A stretch of 60,000 bases of DNA from Symsagittifera roscoffensis. Taxonomy: Eukaryota > Xenacoelomorpha > Acoela > Convolutidae. Location: contig NC_087067.1 in the NCBI RefSeq assembly GCF_963678635.1, forward strand, positions 50,648,233 through 50,708,232, given 5' to 3'. Made by a program: the position numbers and the translations under genes. Below the pieces are notes generated by a model. The model did no database searches, had not been told where the DNA came from, and was given only the letters and a program-made list of their open reading frames with translations. Positions 1-13,489 of the stretch are shown piece by piece (within the stretch, counting starts at the first letter, position 1; each line of letters starts with the position of its first letter).

Positions 1-689
1 AAAATTTTGTTGCTGACTAGGGTTCTATAATGAGAAGAGGCGAAGAATCGACTGACTATTTTTTGAACTCGAGTTTCAAAAGCAAACAATCATCTTACGT
101 TTTCAACCACTTCAAGAAGATCATTTCAACAACTATCCCAAAATAGGAAAAACTGAATGAATAGGTAAAGTTGTATGCGCTAGAATTCTAAAATCTATTT
201 GAATCTAGTATCAAAACTAAAACAACAGAAGCTATTTTCGCACCATCTCTTCTTTTGTTCTCGATGAGCGCAATTAGAGCTCCGTGTAAAAACCAAGATT
301 GGTAGGAACAGTTTCCATAGAATACAAATCCAAAAAATCATAGGTGATCGTAACTTAAAAATAGATGAATCTACCCGATCCTAATGAATACAATTGCTTT
401 TTGCCGCAAAATTTTTTGAAAGTTTTCAAACCCTGAAAAATTACGCTCCCTCTCCGGAAACAAACGAAAAAACACAAATGTTTTTCTTTCCCTTCAACCA
501 ACGCAAAATAAGGCAACCAAGCCAATAAAGCATGCGCCAAAACAAGATAAACAAAAATAAGATTTTGTAAATATACAATAGAGAAACAAGGATAGCCGGT
601 TGCTGTGCAAGTAGCATAGAATGTTCCGACCATATTAATAAAAACTACTTATAAAAATTCTTCAAATTGTTAAGTTTTCAAATTAAAGT

Positions 690-1310
690 CGTTTTTGTAC
701 GTGGCGAACGTCGTATCTCGAAATGTACAAGAATTTGAGCAGTCATATTTGGAGGCAAAATTCGCAACTCCTGAGAATACCTTGACAGAGCCTCACCACA
801 GAGATGCGAATATCAAATTAGGTGAAAAATTTTATATCTAAATTTTCTGAAATTTTTCCATAATCCTAAAAAAAACGTCATATCTCGAAAACTACAAGGA
901 TTTGAGAAGTGAGATATGGAGGCAAGATTTGTAAGACCTGAGAGTAACCTGACAGCACCTAAGTACAGGGTGAGAATTTCAAAATCTGAGAAATTCGTTT
1001 ATATTAATTTTTCTAAAAATTTTTGAAAAATCTCAAAAACTGCCTATCTCGAAAACTGAAAGGATTTAGTTATTCATATATGGAGGCCAGAATCGCAAAA
1101 CCTGGGAAAACATCTTACTATTAGGTTGTTAATTTCGAACTTGATGAAATAAACACTGAATTTAAACTAGAAAATCAAAAAAAACCTTAACCATAGCAAT
1201 ATACGATATAGCTTAAACGTGAAACAATTCTTTTGTTAAACATGCAAAAAGAATACGTTGAAAAAGACTTAACATGGCGAAGTAGTGAACCCCGCATTTA
1301 AATATATAAA
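690..1310 (+). repeat. TATCTCG repeat element, partial copy
   Basis: Three units (anchors at about 713, 881, 1046) followed by the 3' module (1193-1305, GCAATATACGATATAGCTTA ... CCCGCATTTAAATAT). A lone 3' module recurs at 1470-1570. Confidence 0.75.
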
Positions 1311-1581
1311 ATAAAGCTGAAAGTTCAAAAATTAGGAGACGGGTAGACAGACAAATTAATTTAAAAAGCAGGTATACAGACAGACAGACAGACACACTTA
1401 ATTTGGCCTCCCAAAAAATTACCGAAAATCAATGACCTTGCGGAAAACTATGAGAAAAATTTTCTTACGTATTGCAATATATGATATAGTTTAAACATGA
1501 AAAACTCTTTCGTTAAACATGCAAAATTATTATGCTTAAGCATGGGAGCTGTCACTCGCATTTAAATATTGTATAGATATA

Positions 1582-1638
1582 TGTAGATAGATAGATAGAT
1601 AGATATAGATATAGATAGATAGATAGATAGATAGATAT
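1582..1638. repeat. GATA microsatellite
   Basis: (TAGA)n with two short interruptions (GATATAGATATAG). Confidence 0.95.
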
Positions 1639-1879
1639 AGTTATTCATCTGGTTCCATAACAAAACATGTCAAAAAGTCGGACCAAAATTGATAATTTAA
1701 AAATAAGATTAATTATTCCACTTCTTAATTTATTAAAGTAAAGTAAGGGCTGAGCTGCACTTAACAAACTCGTGCGAAAAAAGCAAGCATTTAAAAAAGG
1801 TAGCAATTTTTCAACGAAAGCAAGAGAAAACGGTTGCAATGCAAGCAGCACAAGATGTTCTCATCAGCTAGCATTGCAA

Positions 1880-3305
1880 AAACAACTAGCGTGTAACGAA
1901 CCTCCAGTGCTTCGAAGTTTCAACAACTCAAAAAACTATTCTTTGAGTGTACTCTGACAGCACCCAATTACAGGGTTCGTAATTAAAAATTTTGCAAAGT
2001 TTTTTTATTCAAGATTTTTATACAAATTTTGAAGAAGCATAAAATTTTTTTGAAGTTTTATTTAAGTTCTTCAAAAAAATTAAAATGAACTAAGAAACAT
2101 CACATCTGGGAAACTGAAAGCAATTGAGCAGTCGCATTTGGACGCAAGACTTGGAACTCCTGAGAGTACTCTTACAGTACCCAACTACAGCGTTGGGAAA
2201 TTCAAATTTTGAGAAACTTCACTTTAAATTTTCTAAAAAAAGTTTTCACATCTCGAAAACAAAAATTATTGGACCAGTCTTTTTTGATGGCAATATTCGC
2301 AATCTAAAGTACACAACTACAGGGTTGGGAATTTCACTTTATCGAATTATTTTGTGATTTGAGTTTTCTGAAAATTTCCAAAAAAAAAATCACAAAAATC
2401 GTCGTATCTCTTAAACAAAGATGATTTGGGCATTCTTAATTGAAGGCCAAATTTGCAAGCCCTGACATTACACTCAAACCCCCCCCCCCCCAAAAAAAAT
2501 ACAGGTTAGGAAATTCTAACTTTGAAAAAAATCAACTTAACTTTCATGAAAATTTTTTGGAAAAAATCACAAAAAACGGAAACTACAAGGATTTGAGAAG
2601 TCAAACTGGGAGGCAAACTCGCAACTCCTGAGAGTGCCTTGACAGAACCTCACTACAGCGATAAAAAGTTTTGTGAAATTTTTTATATCTAAGTTTTCTG
2701 AAAACCTTTGAAAAAAAAACCTAAAAAAACGTCATATCTCGAAAACGACAAGGATTTGAGCACCATAATGAGGCAAGATTCGCAACCCTTGAAAGTACCC
2801 TCGACAGGACTGAGATCTTCAATGTATTGGAAATTTTTAAAGTCTAAGTTTTTGACAATTTTTTTGAAAAAAAATCATTAAAAACGTCATATCTCGAAAA
2901 CTACAAGGATTTGACAAGTGAGAATTAAAGGCAAGACTCGCAGACCCCTGAGAGTACCCTGACAGCACCCAACTACAGAGTGAGAAATTCAAAAATTGAG
3001 AAATTTTTCTAAATTAAATTTTCTTGAAAAATCTGGAAAATTGCCCATCTCGTAAACTAAGGATTTGGTTAGTCTTATATGGAGGCCAGAATCGCAAAAC
3101 CGGGCAAAACTCTGACAATATCCTACTATTGGGTCGCTAATTTCAAACTTGATGAAATAAACATCGAATTTAAACTGGAAAATCGAAAAAACTTAACCAT
3201 TGCAATATACGATATAGCTTAAACGTGAAAAAATTCTTTTGCTGAACATGCAAAAATGCTTAAACATGGCGAGATAGTGAAGCCCGCATTTAAATATTTG
3301 TAAAA
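1880..3305 (+). repeat. TATCTCG repeat element, full-looking copy
   Basis: 5' module CTAGCGTGTAACGAACCTCC (1888) with GTGCTTCGAAGTTTCAACAA, then about seven diverged units of 146-168 bp (TATCTCG-like anchors at about 2106, 2252, 2404, 2570, 2736, 2888, 3045), then the 3' module CATTGCAATATACGATATAG ... CGCATTTAAATATTTG. Each unit holds TATCTCGAAAACTACAAGGA, GAGGCAAGATTTGCAACCC and GAGTACCCTGACAGCACCC. Confidence 0.8.
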
Positions 3306-4938
3306 ACAGTTTTTTTTTTAATAAAAGATAAAATAAGTTCGCAGATATTAGTTTTTCAAGAGATTTTTAGGTTCGTTTTTCAAAAAAGTCGCGCGAAGTG
3401 TGTGTGTTTACATTATGGGCACTTTATTAAGTTCACAGAGTTCAATTAAATTGATACTCAATTGTACAAAGAAATTTCAAGCTGTGAATCGAACCTTTTT
3501 CTAAACTTCACTCCCACGTGGAAATGACGAAACATACAATGAGCTAATTCAAAAAGAAGGGAACCAACAATCGATTTATTTAGTTTCTATTGAAAAAGAG
3601 AAACACTTGCTAGTTTCTCTCGGAGAGTATCTCTTATCAACTCTCCTGAACATCATGAGATTTTAATCCTTCTTTTCAATTGAAGTCAATATGTGCTTCT
3701 AAGATCCGCAGTCATGTGATTTCAATTTCAATTTAAATTTGGTTAAAATTTACAGTTGTTGTATTTTAAAAACCTCTTAAAACCATCTCAGTGAAAGAAT
3801 AAATTCAAATATGATTCATGTAACTGGATTTTGAAAGGTCAAACCCAGATATTTGTTCACTTGAAGAAATTTGGATAAAGATAATCAGGCAATGTCTAAC
3901 AATAAGAAATTAGCATCAATATAAAAGGCGGATCTATATTTTGGGGGGGGGGGGGGTTCAATTTTTGAAATATTTTCAAATCAATTGATGTTCCGAGCTC
4001 TCCTAACTGAGACAGTAAGCAGACCTTATTTAAGGATTTATCGATGTACAGAAGGTCAATTCAAATTGCATTTTTTATACAAAAAATACTAATATGGTGT
4101 GTTATTACGCCGAAAGGCCTTTAAGAAAAACTTGGATGTCGTAAATTAATACCAAAGGGGTGGCCTTTAGGCGAAGGGGGCGTTTTGTTGCTAGTTGAAT
4201 TCCATCCATCAAAACATATAATAACCTGAGGACGTTTCAGCTGTCGAATCCAATTACATTATTACATTCAGTTATTCATTTAATTAGCTCTTTATTGGTG
4301 CAAACTCCCTAAATGAAACCAAGCTGATAAGAAATCCAGCAGTTCCTTTTATAATCTTCTGAATTCGTGATCAGAAAACAGATAATAAATAACAATTCTG
4401 CTCGGATGATGTACTTCAAACAATAGAACTCTTTGTGTCAATTCGACCACCTGCCTCGATTAACACACAAACTGCATAAAAGGACAATTCTGCAATTTTT
4501 GTTTGCTTTTGCTGACAGAAGACATAAAAAGACACCCGGTGTTGTGTATATTAAAAGAGTATCGCTATCAGCCCATAAAAGGCACTTGGCAATGTTAATT
4601 GAGGGAGCATAAAGCAGTCATAAATTATGCAATCCGCAACAGTACTGACATTCAGAACATAAACAGACCTTATGCGGAACAGCCGCGGTGTCTCGGCCAA
4701 AATTTATGAGCTAAGAAACCGATCGATCGCTAGACAAAAAGAAACGAGGCGGATCCATGCCTTGAAAGTTAATCTCGTGACTAGATGAGGGAACAAAGCA
4801 CTTCGAGGATAGATGAAATGATTGAAAGGTTTCGATGCTGCTCAAAAACTTCATCAAATACAAAAATAAACTTTACTGCTTGAGTCGAAAAACCCACTCA
4901 CCTGTTATCAGAATCAAATAAAAAAGACGTAGCGGATC

Positions 4939-5003
4939 ATGTTAACTATTCCTCTCCCCCCCCCCCCCCCCCACCCCTATTGCAATAGGGGGGAAATAGT
5001 TAA
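4939..5003. repeat. Inverted repeat containing a long C-run
   Basis: GTTAACTATTCCTC at the left and GGAAATAGTTAAC at the right flank a C-run and the small palindrome CCCCTATTGCAATAGGGG. Other long G/C runs are at about 2480, 3943, 18486, 18749 and 47161. Confidence 0.7.
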
Positions 5004-5169
5004 CAAGGTTTGGATGAAATTTATTGAAATAACGTGTTGAATCAAGTATAAAAATCCTTTTTCTTCAAATTAGTCGTTTTTTTTTGTGTTTGCTGTCATG
5101 AGAGAACTATACGAACGCGTAGAAAATTAGTGAGTTATACATTATCAACAACAGTTGCCTTCGAAAGAG

Positions 5170-6125
5170 TAATGACCGCAAAGAAACCAAAAAAAATCTG
5201 ACTTGTTTGTTAAAAAAACTTCATCTTGCGAATTGTAAAGAAAAAATATATGCCCATAAAGCTCTTTGAAGTTCACGAACTATTTACATTAAACAATTTT
5301 TTGATAAATTAACACAATTTGAGAAAAATGGACCAATACGTAAAATTTATAATTTGCTGAGTCATCTGGTAATTTAATTTCATTTTCGAACTTAGAAGTC
5401 GATTACAATTTTCGTGACTTTTACATTTTTGCTGTTCGATAGTGGATTTGGACTCCCTTTTAACAAAAGAAAAGAAGTGAATTTAAGAATAAAACAAAAG
5501 TCAAACCTCGAAATATCAAATTTGAAAAAAAAATCAAATGCCAAACCGCGAAATATCAAATTTGAGTCCGAACAAAGACTTTTTTTGAAAAAAATTACCA
5601 AGACCTATATAAGAGTACTCACTACGTTAATGACTCTTAAAAGTAAAACATAGCCAACCAGACATTTGGAAACGACTCATGAACGTAAGGAAACAGAACA
5701 AAAACCGACTGTTTTTTGATAAAACTTCAACTATAGATTTTCAAAGAAAAAAATGTATGACCTTAAGGCTCTTTGAATTTCTTAAACAAAAAATGATTGA
5801 CACTTTTCTGATAAAATTCACCCCCATTTGGAGAAAAAAATGGTCAATAAGTAATTTTTTCATCTTGCTGGAAAATCTGAAAGCTGAATTTCACTTTCGA
5901 AACTAGATTTCGATAACTTTTTTCGTGACCTTCACACTTTCGCTGTTTGATAGTGGAGTTTGCCTTCCTTCTGAAAAAGTAAATGAACTGAACTTAAAAA
6001 AAAAGTCAATACGCGAAATATCAAATTTGAAAAGAAAATGTCAAACCGCAAAATATCAAATTTCAGCCCGAACAAATTTTAAGAAGTGGTTTGATAAACA
6101 GGTCAGACGAAAAACTATAGTTTAA
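5170..6125 (+). repeat. About 490-bp repeat, two tandem copies
   Basis: Copies about 5170-5645 and 5660-6125 share GACTTGTTTGTTAAAA-like starts, a TGCCCATAAAGCTCTTTGAA-like block and CGTGAC..TTCACA..GCTGTTCGATAGTGGA. Further copies lie at 17560-17815 and 40030-40330. The small ORFs inside are repeat-derived. Confidence 0.7.
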
Positions 6126-6394
6126 GTATATTCAACATTCCGAGTAATATAGGCAAACAGGACAACATTTTAAAAGAAAACCTACTAGAAAAACAACAAA
6201 AAAATACAAAAAAGTTGCCAAACCTTTTTAATATTTTTGGCGAAATCTATCCCACGGCCAGGAGATTTATATTTCCCTGATCTCGCAACTGCGCTACAAA
6301 CCCTGATAACTTGCTCACACTAGCAACAAACAAAGCAGCTACATATGCTAAAAAAATTGCCAATGCAAATATAGCAGCTACATATGTAAAGGAA

Positions 6395-6785
6395 CAGTAG
6401 CGGATTTAGAGGGCCAACCGCCCTCAGGGATTCGACCCTCAGTCGAACCAAAGCGCCCCCTTTGTACTATTTTGAGATTTTCATTTTCGGCTGACTGACC
6501 CTAAATTCCTTTATAAGCGCCAATATTTATTAATTGTGAGGGGGGGATCACGCGCCAAAAAAACTCGATTGTTTGGTCAAATTCTTGCATAAAGTGCCTA
6601 AAACGTCTCTTTTGGCATGTTTTTTTTTCAAAAAAATGCCTGCGGCGCAGAACATTTTGCAGGAACTGAGTCTTTTTAGTGATTTGCTAAAGCTCAGAAA
6701 ATCAATATGATAGACCTAAAAAAATTTAAACAGGATGACAATTTTTTTTTTGAAAAACGGCCCTCCTAGAGAAAATCTTCTATTA
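6395..6785 (+). repeat. GCGCGCC-family dispersed repeat
   Basis: Starts GCGGATTTAGAGGGCCAACC. Includes TCACGCGCCAAAAAAACTCG, CTGCGGCGCAGAACATTTTG and CTCAGAAAATCAATATGATA, and ends near GAGAAAATCTTC. A diverged copy. Confidence 0.65.
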
Positions 6786-7468
6786 TCAATGGTCGGAACC
6801 TAAAATATCAAGAGCTCAATAAAAAGCACTTGAACAATTTTGAATTATCATTACAAAATTGATATCTTACTTGGCTCTCAAAAACTTTTTTGGTTTTATT
6901 GTTTTGACTGAACTACAGTCTGAAATAAGTATCAATTAACACACACAGAAATTCACAATTCACCTGAAACGAATTTCGCCCAACCATGTAATTACGTTTT
7001 ATTTTTTTTTCACAATGTGGTACAGCATTGCATATTTTTGTAATATTTTATTGGATGTAATATTTTATCAAATTAATCACTAAGTTTTCACTATTATCTT
7101 TAAATGTAAAAATTTTCGTTTCCATCAAACTTTCATGAATAGTTTTGATTTTTTGATTATTAATGTAACGCATGTGCTGCGAAACTTCGCTTTTCCTCAT
7201 TTTTTTGTGTGTGAACATCACTTCAATAGAAATTTTGAAAAATTTTCAAAATAGTGATAAAATAATATAGACAAAAAGGAACTCTTCGCCGTTGAAATCA
7301 AAATAACTTCCTTTTGAACTTCCTTTTCCAATAGTTTGAGCGCGTAGAACTAGTTTTCAATCTGTCCGCTGTTTTACGGAGCTGAAATTCTAACCCACAC
7401 AGGCAAAAAATGACAAATATGAGCTCTGAAAACGTCACAGAAAAATGAATGCTATAAGATATGACAGC

Positions 7469-7835
7469 TTTGAGTGTACTCTGACAGCACCCCATTATAG
7501 GGTTGTTAATTGCAAAGTATTCATAATTCAAATTTTGAAAAACCCTAAAATGCATATTTCGGAAACCTAAAGGGTCTTTGGAGAAACTTGGAGGCAAGAT
7601 TTGTAACCACTGAGAGTAACCTGAGCGCACAAACCTAGTTGGGAATTTCAAAGTAAACGTTTTTCAAGTTTTCCGAAAAACATTGACAAAATGTCACAAC
7701 ATGGAAACTAAAATCATTTGAGCAGTCAAAATTCGACGCAAGATTTGCAACCCTTGAGAGTACCCTCACAGTACCCAACGACTGTAGGAAACTTCAATTT
7801 TTTTAAATTCAAGTTTTCTGAATTTTTTCAAATTT
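7469..7835 (+). repeat. TATCTCG repeat, two to three diverged units
   Basis: TTTGAGTGTACTCTGACAGC, then GGAGGCAAGATTTGTAACCA and CGCAAGATTTGCAACCCTTG at unit spacing. End modules are missing. Confidence 0.65.
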
Positions 7836-7859
7836 TCAAAAATCAAGCGGCAAAGCTGA

Positions 7860-8030
7860 CCTTTGCAAACACTAGGGAGAACACAAAAAAGCAGCTTTAT
7901 AAGGTAAAATAAAGAAAAAAACCTAGAATTAGCGACAAACACTATTCACCAATAAAGCAGCTACATATACGAATAAATTGTCAATGCGATGCAGCAAAAA
8001 TTGCACCCAATACAAATAGACACAATTTGG
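7860..8030 (+). repeat. Composite repeat fragment
   Basis: TTTGCAAACACTAGGGAGAA, AAGCAGCTTTATAAGG and AATAAAGCAGCTACATATAC. A similar short fragment lies at 6310-6400. Confidence 0.5.
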
Positions 8031-8059
8031 CATGTAATAAATTCAAGCATAAAGCCATA

Positions 8060-11000
8060 ATATGTATAAAATTAGCAATTCAAAAACATTGCGAGATATA
8101 TTGAGTAGGAAATTTTTCGAAATCGACTTTTTGCACAGCACCGAAGCAGAACTTTGCGCCACATGTGATACAATGCAATTATAAAAAAACATAAGTCGAA
8201 AAAAAATGTTAAAAAAATAGGTGAACCAAAATTTTCGCATGTCTTGATGAAGGACACTTGGGGCCAGATAGAGGTATGGGTTTGATAATTTTGAATCTTT
8301 TATACTGATGCGAAAATAAATACGTTATTTCACAAGCTGGACTTTGCCCAAAATCTTAGTTGTTTCTCAACTAAAATAAGTGAGAAGAGTGAAAAATTTT
8401 GAGATTTTGGAATTTCCCATAGGCATAACAATTCTCTATAAAAAAATAAGGAGCAGTAGCTTCTGCAGAACAAACTCGTGCAAACGCTTGCTTCGGTGTC
8501 AGATTTGATAGGGCAGTTTTTAAGAAAATTCAGAAAGTTTAAAAACTTAACTTTCCAAAATCCATAAATTTTTTTCTGCTAAAAACAGGTCGCGTTCGGT
8601 GCAGTAGAGAAGATTCCCAAAATCTGGTTTCTCGATTGAACACTTAACCTGAGAAATGGATCGGTAATTTTCGGTAAAGAAAAAACGGTCAACTTTCAAA
8701 ATTTTCACTTGTTTGAAGGCCATTACTTTTTTCTGAGAGAAACTGGGCGTAACCCAAACGATGCCGGTCCGTTACAACAGCTGGCCTATCATACTGCTAT
8801 AATAACTTCAAGTACGCTAACATAATTAACCTTCTGTGGCATAGATTGCAGTGAAACTTGCTTGCGACCATGTTTGCCGGCTCGAAAACCGCGCCAGCTA
8901 CAATTTGCAGAGAGCTTCTTTGAGCTAGCATATTCAACAAGCGGGCTACTTACTTCGCTACTCAACTGAAATTTTAATAAGCTCTTCAAAAAAGTCTCCC
9001 CTCAATTTCTGTCGGGGAGCAGCAGAAGAGAAAAAAATATACATGCCTTAGCTAATGTTTTTGAAAAAATAGCTGCACTTTTACCAAATTCAGCTATTGC
9101 AGTTTGAATATTTCAATTTACTTCCAATTACCTCATACCAACTCTTCGTTTCAGATAACGCAGATAGAGCGAAGCTGAAATTTACCCTCAAAAAGTAAGG
9201 TCAAGCCACTTCCACCTCAAACTGCGAAAAAAACTTTGCAAAAACAAAACACTTTTCACCAATCTTTTGTATAATGTTGCGTACAAAGATTGAATGTTGT
9301 CAAACCATCAAAATTTATCAAAGACGTTTAATAAATAATCATACCAGCAGGCACTTCATAAAACTCAGCTAAGCTAGCAAAACTTCACTTTTAAAAATAT
9401 GTTGAGAGCGAATTTTCACATCTGGACAATTGTAATCAACAAACACTTGAGGACCAAATTTCCTGTCCTTAAAACTCAGCGATGGTACACATATAATTTC
9501 AAGCCGTGCTTCGTGCTGATTGTTAATTAAAACTGTGCGATAAAGTCAATAAATAAGTGCCTGTGCCACATCAATTACATTTTACATTATCAGTCGGTCT
9601 CAGCAAATTACACCGGCTGGCTAAGCTGACTCGACGATGATGGCGCTTCGGAGGTACTCAAGCAGCGGCGTCAAATGGTTGTTTACTTGGTGTAAATTAA
9701 CATCGCTTTCACTCAAGATGGCAAACAATGGTTCGGACAGGTTCCAACTTGAACATTTCACACAAGACTCCTAATACATTAAAAGACTTCTCGATGATGC
9801 TTATGATGATTATGTTTACAATCTAGCCAGGATATTACCACTGATAGTAATAAAAAATATATAATTCTCAACTGATCACTTGAGAGTAATTTACCGTAAT
9901 CAAAAATTACAACTCAAGACGCTGTTAAATTATATACGCTTATTCAATCATAAAATGACATTTTCATGCCTCATCCGTTTTTCTAGAACGAAAAAATATG
10001 TTTTTTTTAGCTTAAGCTTCCGAAACGAAAAGTAGGGTACTTTATATTATTGTTTTAAGATTACCGACTCGGCCTTGATGAAAACATCAAACGTCCCGAT
10101 AAGTGTTACAAATTCGATTCATCTTTGCGATTCTCCGTAAGCTTGCAAGTATTTATTTTCGACACACCATTGCGTGGCACTAGAACTCAGTGCTTTGAAG
10201 ACGTATTCCGCTCCTAATTAAACAAAACCATCTCTTTAGTGTGGAAACTATTTGGTGTGTAGCCCACTTCGGAGTTGTTGGTTTTTCGGTTTTAGACCTT
10301 CCACTAACCCACAAACACAACTGGCAAAAAGACTACTTTTAATAGAGAGCGAATGAGTCATGACACAGATATTAAACCCAATTCGACACCGATTCTACAA
10401 TGCAATAGCTCACTATTTTCCTGCACTGATAAGTTGGATTTTTCATGTAATAACACCGGAAAACTAAGCCTCGCAAAACATCCTCATCTCATCGATAAAA
10501 CACAGAGGGTAAAAATAACGAGACTGCTCGTATCAGGGCGAAGCCCTGAATGTTCCGACTGCCTTTTAAGGTTATGGAGCAGTAATAACATGAAAAAATG
10601 AAATATAATAAAATAAAACTAATTGCCTTAAATTGGCCAAAATGGTAATCTTTAAAGCACCATAACTGTACAAAAATCACAGGTGAATTATCTTTTTAAA
10701 CTTAAGCTCAGTACAACAAAAATTTTGAATGATGTAAGAAATTGCGTCAAAAATAGTTAAAAAGTCGAAATTTGTCTAAAAAAAAAACACCCAGAACACA
10801 AATATTCCGTTACTTTCGTTACGAAAGTCGGAACAAAAAATTTTGGTTGCTGTGCAGTTAGTTTCTAGGAACACTAAGACTGACTTTGCTAGATAATTTG
10901 CTTTGCTTTTAGCGACTGAGGTTGAATTGAACTTAAAAACTACTAAAATTATAGCAGCAAAACAAAAACTTTTAATATACTTTATCAAAAAACTTCAAAA

Positions 11001-11390
11001 AGGAAGATTCAAAAACTAGTTATTCACAAATAAAGGATTCAAGTTTTTTCGCGTCATTTGCAATTTTGTTATTGCAGAGCATAATTTGTGTTCTTTGCAG
11101 CAAAGTCAGCTTGAATTGAACTAAAAAATCACTCGAAGCCATAACGCGAAAAATCAGTTTTGAAGGCGAACAAATTCAAAAAATTTACCGAAAAAGAAGC
11201 AAAAAACCAAGACCTAATTCAGTGACAAATCACGGCGGTTCAGGGGTAGAGATTAAGGATACTCTCGATATTCTGTTTTTAGAACGACCTAACTGATTTT
11301 CCGTGCTCTATTATAACTTCAGTTTTTGGAAGGTTCTAATACAAAAGTTCATTTTTTCAGCGCTAACGCCTGAAAAATTGTACATACTGG
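8060..11390. other. AT-rich non-genic DNA
   Basis: Apart from the possible exon at 9636-9785 and a small hairpin TCAGGGC-GAA-GCCCTGA (10532-10548), no gene or repeated element was identified. Confidence 0.5.
9636..9785 (-). CDS. Possible terminal exon of an unknown gene
   Basis: A stretch less AT-rich than its surroundings. After acceptor-like TTTTAATGTATTAG (minus strand) the frame ESCVKCSSWNLSEPLFAILS continues NLHQVNNHLTPLLEYLRSAI to TAG. Phase does not fit ENO4 exon 14. No homology was recognised. It could be chance. Confidence 0.2.
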
Positions 11391-11394
11391 CCCA

Positions 11395-11515
11395 ATATAT
11401 ACCTTCAGAAAATTTTAGATGGGTCAGTCGAAAACGTATGTCGCAAAATGGTAGTAAACGGTGACCATTTTGGTGAAGAGGGGGTCGAATACCTGAGGGG
11501 AGGGCTTCCGTCACC
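11395..11515 (-). repeat. GCGCGCC-family dispersed repeat, fragment
   Basis: AAAATTTTAGATGGGTCAGT, GGGGGTCGAATACCTGAGGG: matches the end block of 46783-47184. Confidence 0.55.
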
Positions 11516-11559
11516 TTAATCGACCCTGACTGGCTCATTCTTTAACAATAAATTACACA

Positions 11560-12002
11560 GATGCGAAGCTGCACTTCGCAACCACAAACAAAAAAAAACG
11601 ACAAAAAGCAGCTCTAAAAAGTGAACAAAAAAGAGGTAAGAAAAATTTTTTGCAGCATCGGATTCAAAAACCGCGTTCGGGAGTAGAAGTCTAATGTCCG
11701 CGCATCTGCGACACGGGTGCGTGAACGTTAGATAACACTAGCCATTAATGACACCGGTACAGATGCTAATAAACTGCCTATGCTATGCAGCAAAAATGCC
11801 ACCAAACATAAAGAAAATTAGAGCTAAGTGCGGCATTGAACATCCGATCTGTAGATTAGGAATACCAAGTCCTTGCCTTAAAGCCACGGTCGCTTAACGT
11901 TCGGCAAATCTTAGCCACAATTAAAGCAGAGAACAGATGCTATGAAGTTTCTAATGCTACAGATTGTGATCACAGCAAAAATGTCAACAAATGAGCACTT
12001 AA
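11560..12002 (-). repeat. Composite repeat, diverged longer copy
   Basis: CTGCACTTCGCAACCACAAA, GACAAAAAGCAGCTCTAAAA and AAAGCAGAGAACAGATGCTA. The middle contains a tRNA-like remnant on the minus strand (about 11660-11700). Confidence 0.55.
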
Positions 12003-12957
12003 TAATTACTAGTACTCCGGTGCTTCGAACTTTTAACAACTCATAAAACCGCATTTTTTGCAAATAAGATCTGCATCCTTTGAGTGTACTCTGACAGAAC
12101 CCAATTATAGGGTTGTTAAATTTGAAAAACCATTAAATTTCGTGAAGTTTTTTTTATATCTAAGTTAAGATAAACTAAGAAACGTCACAACTCGAAAACT
12201 AAAAACAATTGAGCAGTCGAATTTAAACGCAAGATTTGCAACTCTTGAGAGTACTCTTACAGTACCCAACTACAGCGTTGGGAATTTGAAATTATGAGAA
12301 GCTTCAAACTTCATTTTTCTAACTTTTTAAGCCACAAAAACGTCAGTTCTCCAAAACTACCAAGATTTGAGCAGTCATATTGAAGGCAGGTTTTGCAACA
12401 CTGGAGTTCTGTGACAGCCCCCTAACTACAGAGTTACAAACTTCAAAGTTTGAAACAAAAAACTAAATTTAAGTTTTCTTAAAAAATTTTGAAAAAAAAA
12501 TCATAAAAAATGTCATATCTCGAAAACTACAAAGATTTGAGCAGTCATATTTGGAGGCGAGCTTGACAATCCTTGAGGTACCCTGACAGCGCCCAATAAC
12601 AGAGTTGGGAATTTCAAGTTTTGAAAATTATTTTGTAATTTGAGAACTTTCGAAAAAATCACAAAAATCGCCGTATCTTGTATCGTCGTCAAGCTTTGGG
12701 AATTCATAATTAGAGGCCAAATATGTAACCCCCGGGGGAACCCTGACAGCAACCCACTATTGAGCGCTACTTATCTTAACCTCGATGAAATAAATACTGA
12801 ATTCAAACTGGAAAATCAAAAAAACTCTTAACCATTGCAATATACGATATAGCTTAAACGTTCAAATTCTTTCGTTAAACATGCAAAAACAATACATTGA
12901 AAAAGCTTAAATATGGCGAGATAGTGGAGCCCGCATTTGAATATATAATACATAATC
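12003..12957 (+). repeat. TATCTCG repeat element, shorter copy
   Basis: 5' module (CTCCGGTGCTTCGAACTTTT), four or five units to about 12790, then the 3' module (CCATTGCAATATACGATATA ... GCATTTGAATATATAA). Confidence 0.75.
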
Positions 12958-13136
12958 ATTCAACCTCATCTAACGTTTATAGGTGATGCCTGCTTTTGCG
13001 TTAAAAAATGAACATACCCGCCCGAATACAAGTTGCCTCCCACTTAGTGTTCGGAAAGAGAACAAATATTTGGCTTCTCTGACGAGAGAAAATTCGATAG
13101 GTTGTCAGTTCCAAAGATACGTCTCAGAAAGCATCC

Positions 13137-13452
13137 TAACCGACCGACCCTAAAAATTTTCTCTAAAGGCGCCAATAAATACTACCTTTGAGGGGGAGCA
13201 CGCGCCAAAAAAAACGCGATTTTTTTTTGTTAAAATTATCCAAAAGTTGCCAAAAAACGGCTTTTTTTAACCTGTTTTTTCAAAAATTTGCCTGCTGCGC
13301 AAAAAAAAAATTCGTCTATCTACGGTCTTTATAGTGCTTTAAGAGAGCTCGGAAATCAATTTGGTTGACATAGAAAAAAGGTCGTCAAAATTTTCGAAAA
13401 TTTTTTGAAAATCTGCCCCCCTTCGAGAAAATCCTAGATCCGCCCCGGCATA
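13137..13452 (+). repeat. GCGCGCC-family dispersed repeat
   Basis: Opposite orientation to 46783. Contains GAGGGGGAGCACGCGCCAAA, AGAGAGCTCGGAAATCAATT and the end GAAAATCCTAGATCCGCCCC. Confidence 0.7.
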
Positions 13453-13489
13453 GGAACATTATTAAATAGAACCGCTAACATATATGATA

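Noticed and set aside
9636-9785. Missing ENO4 last exon
   Set aside because: The open frame needs phase 0 at its acceptor, whereas exon 14 ends in phase 1, and the peptide does not resemble the enolase C-terminus.
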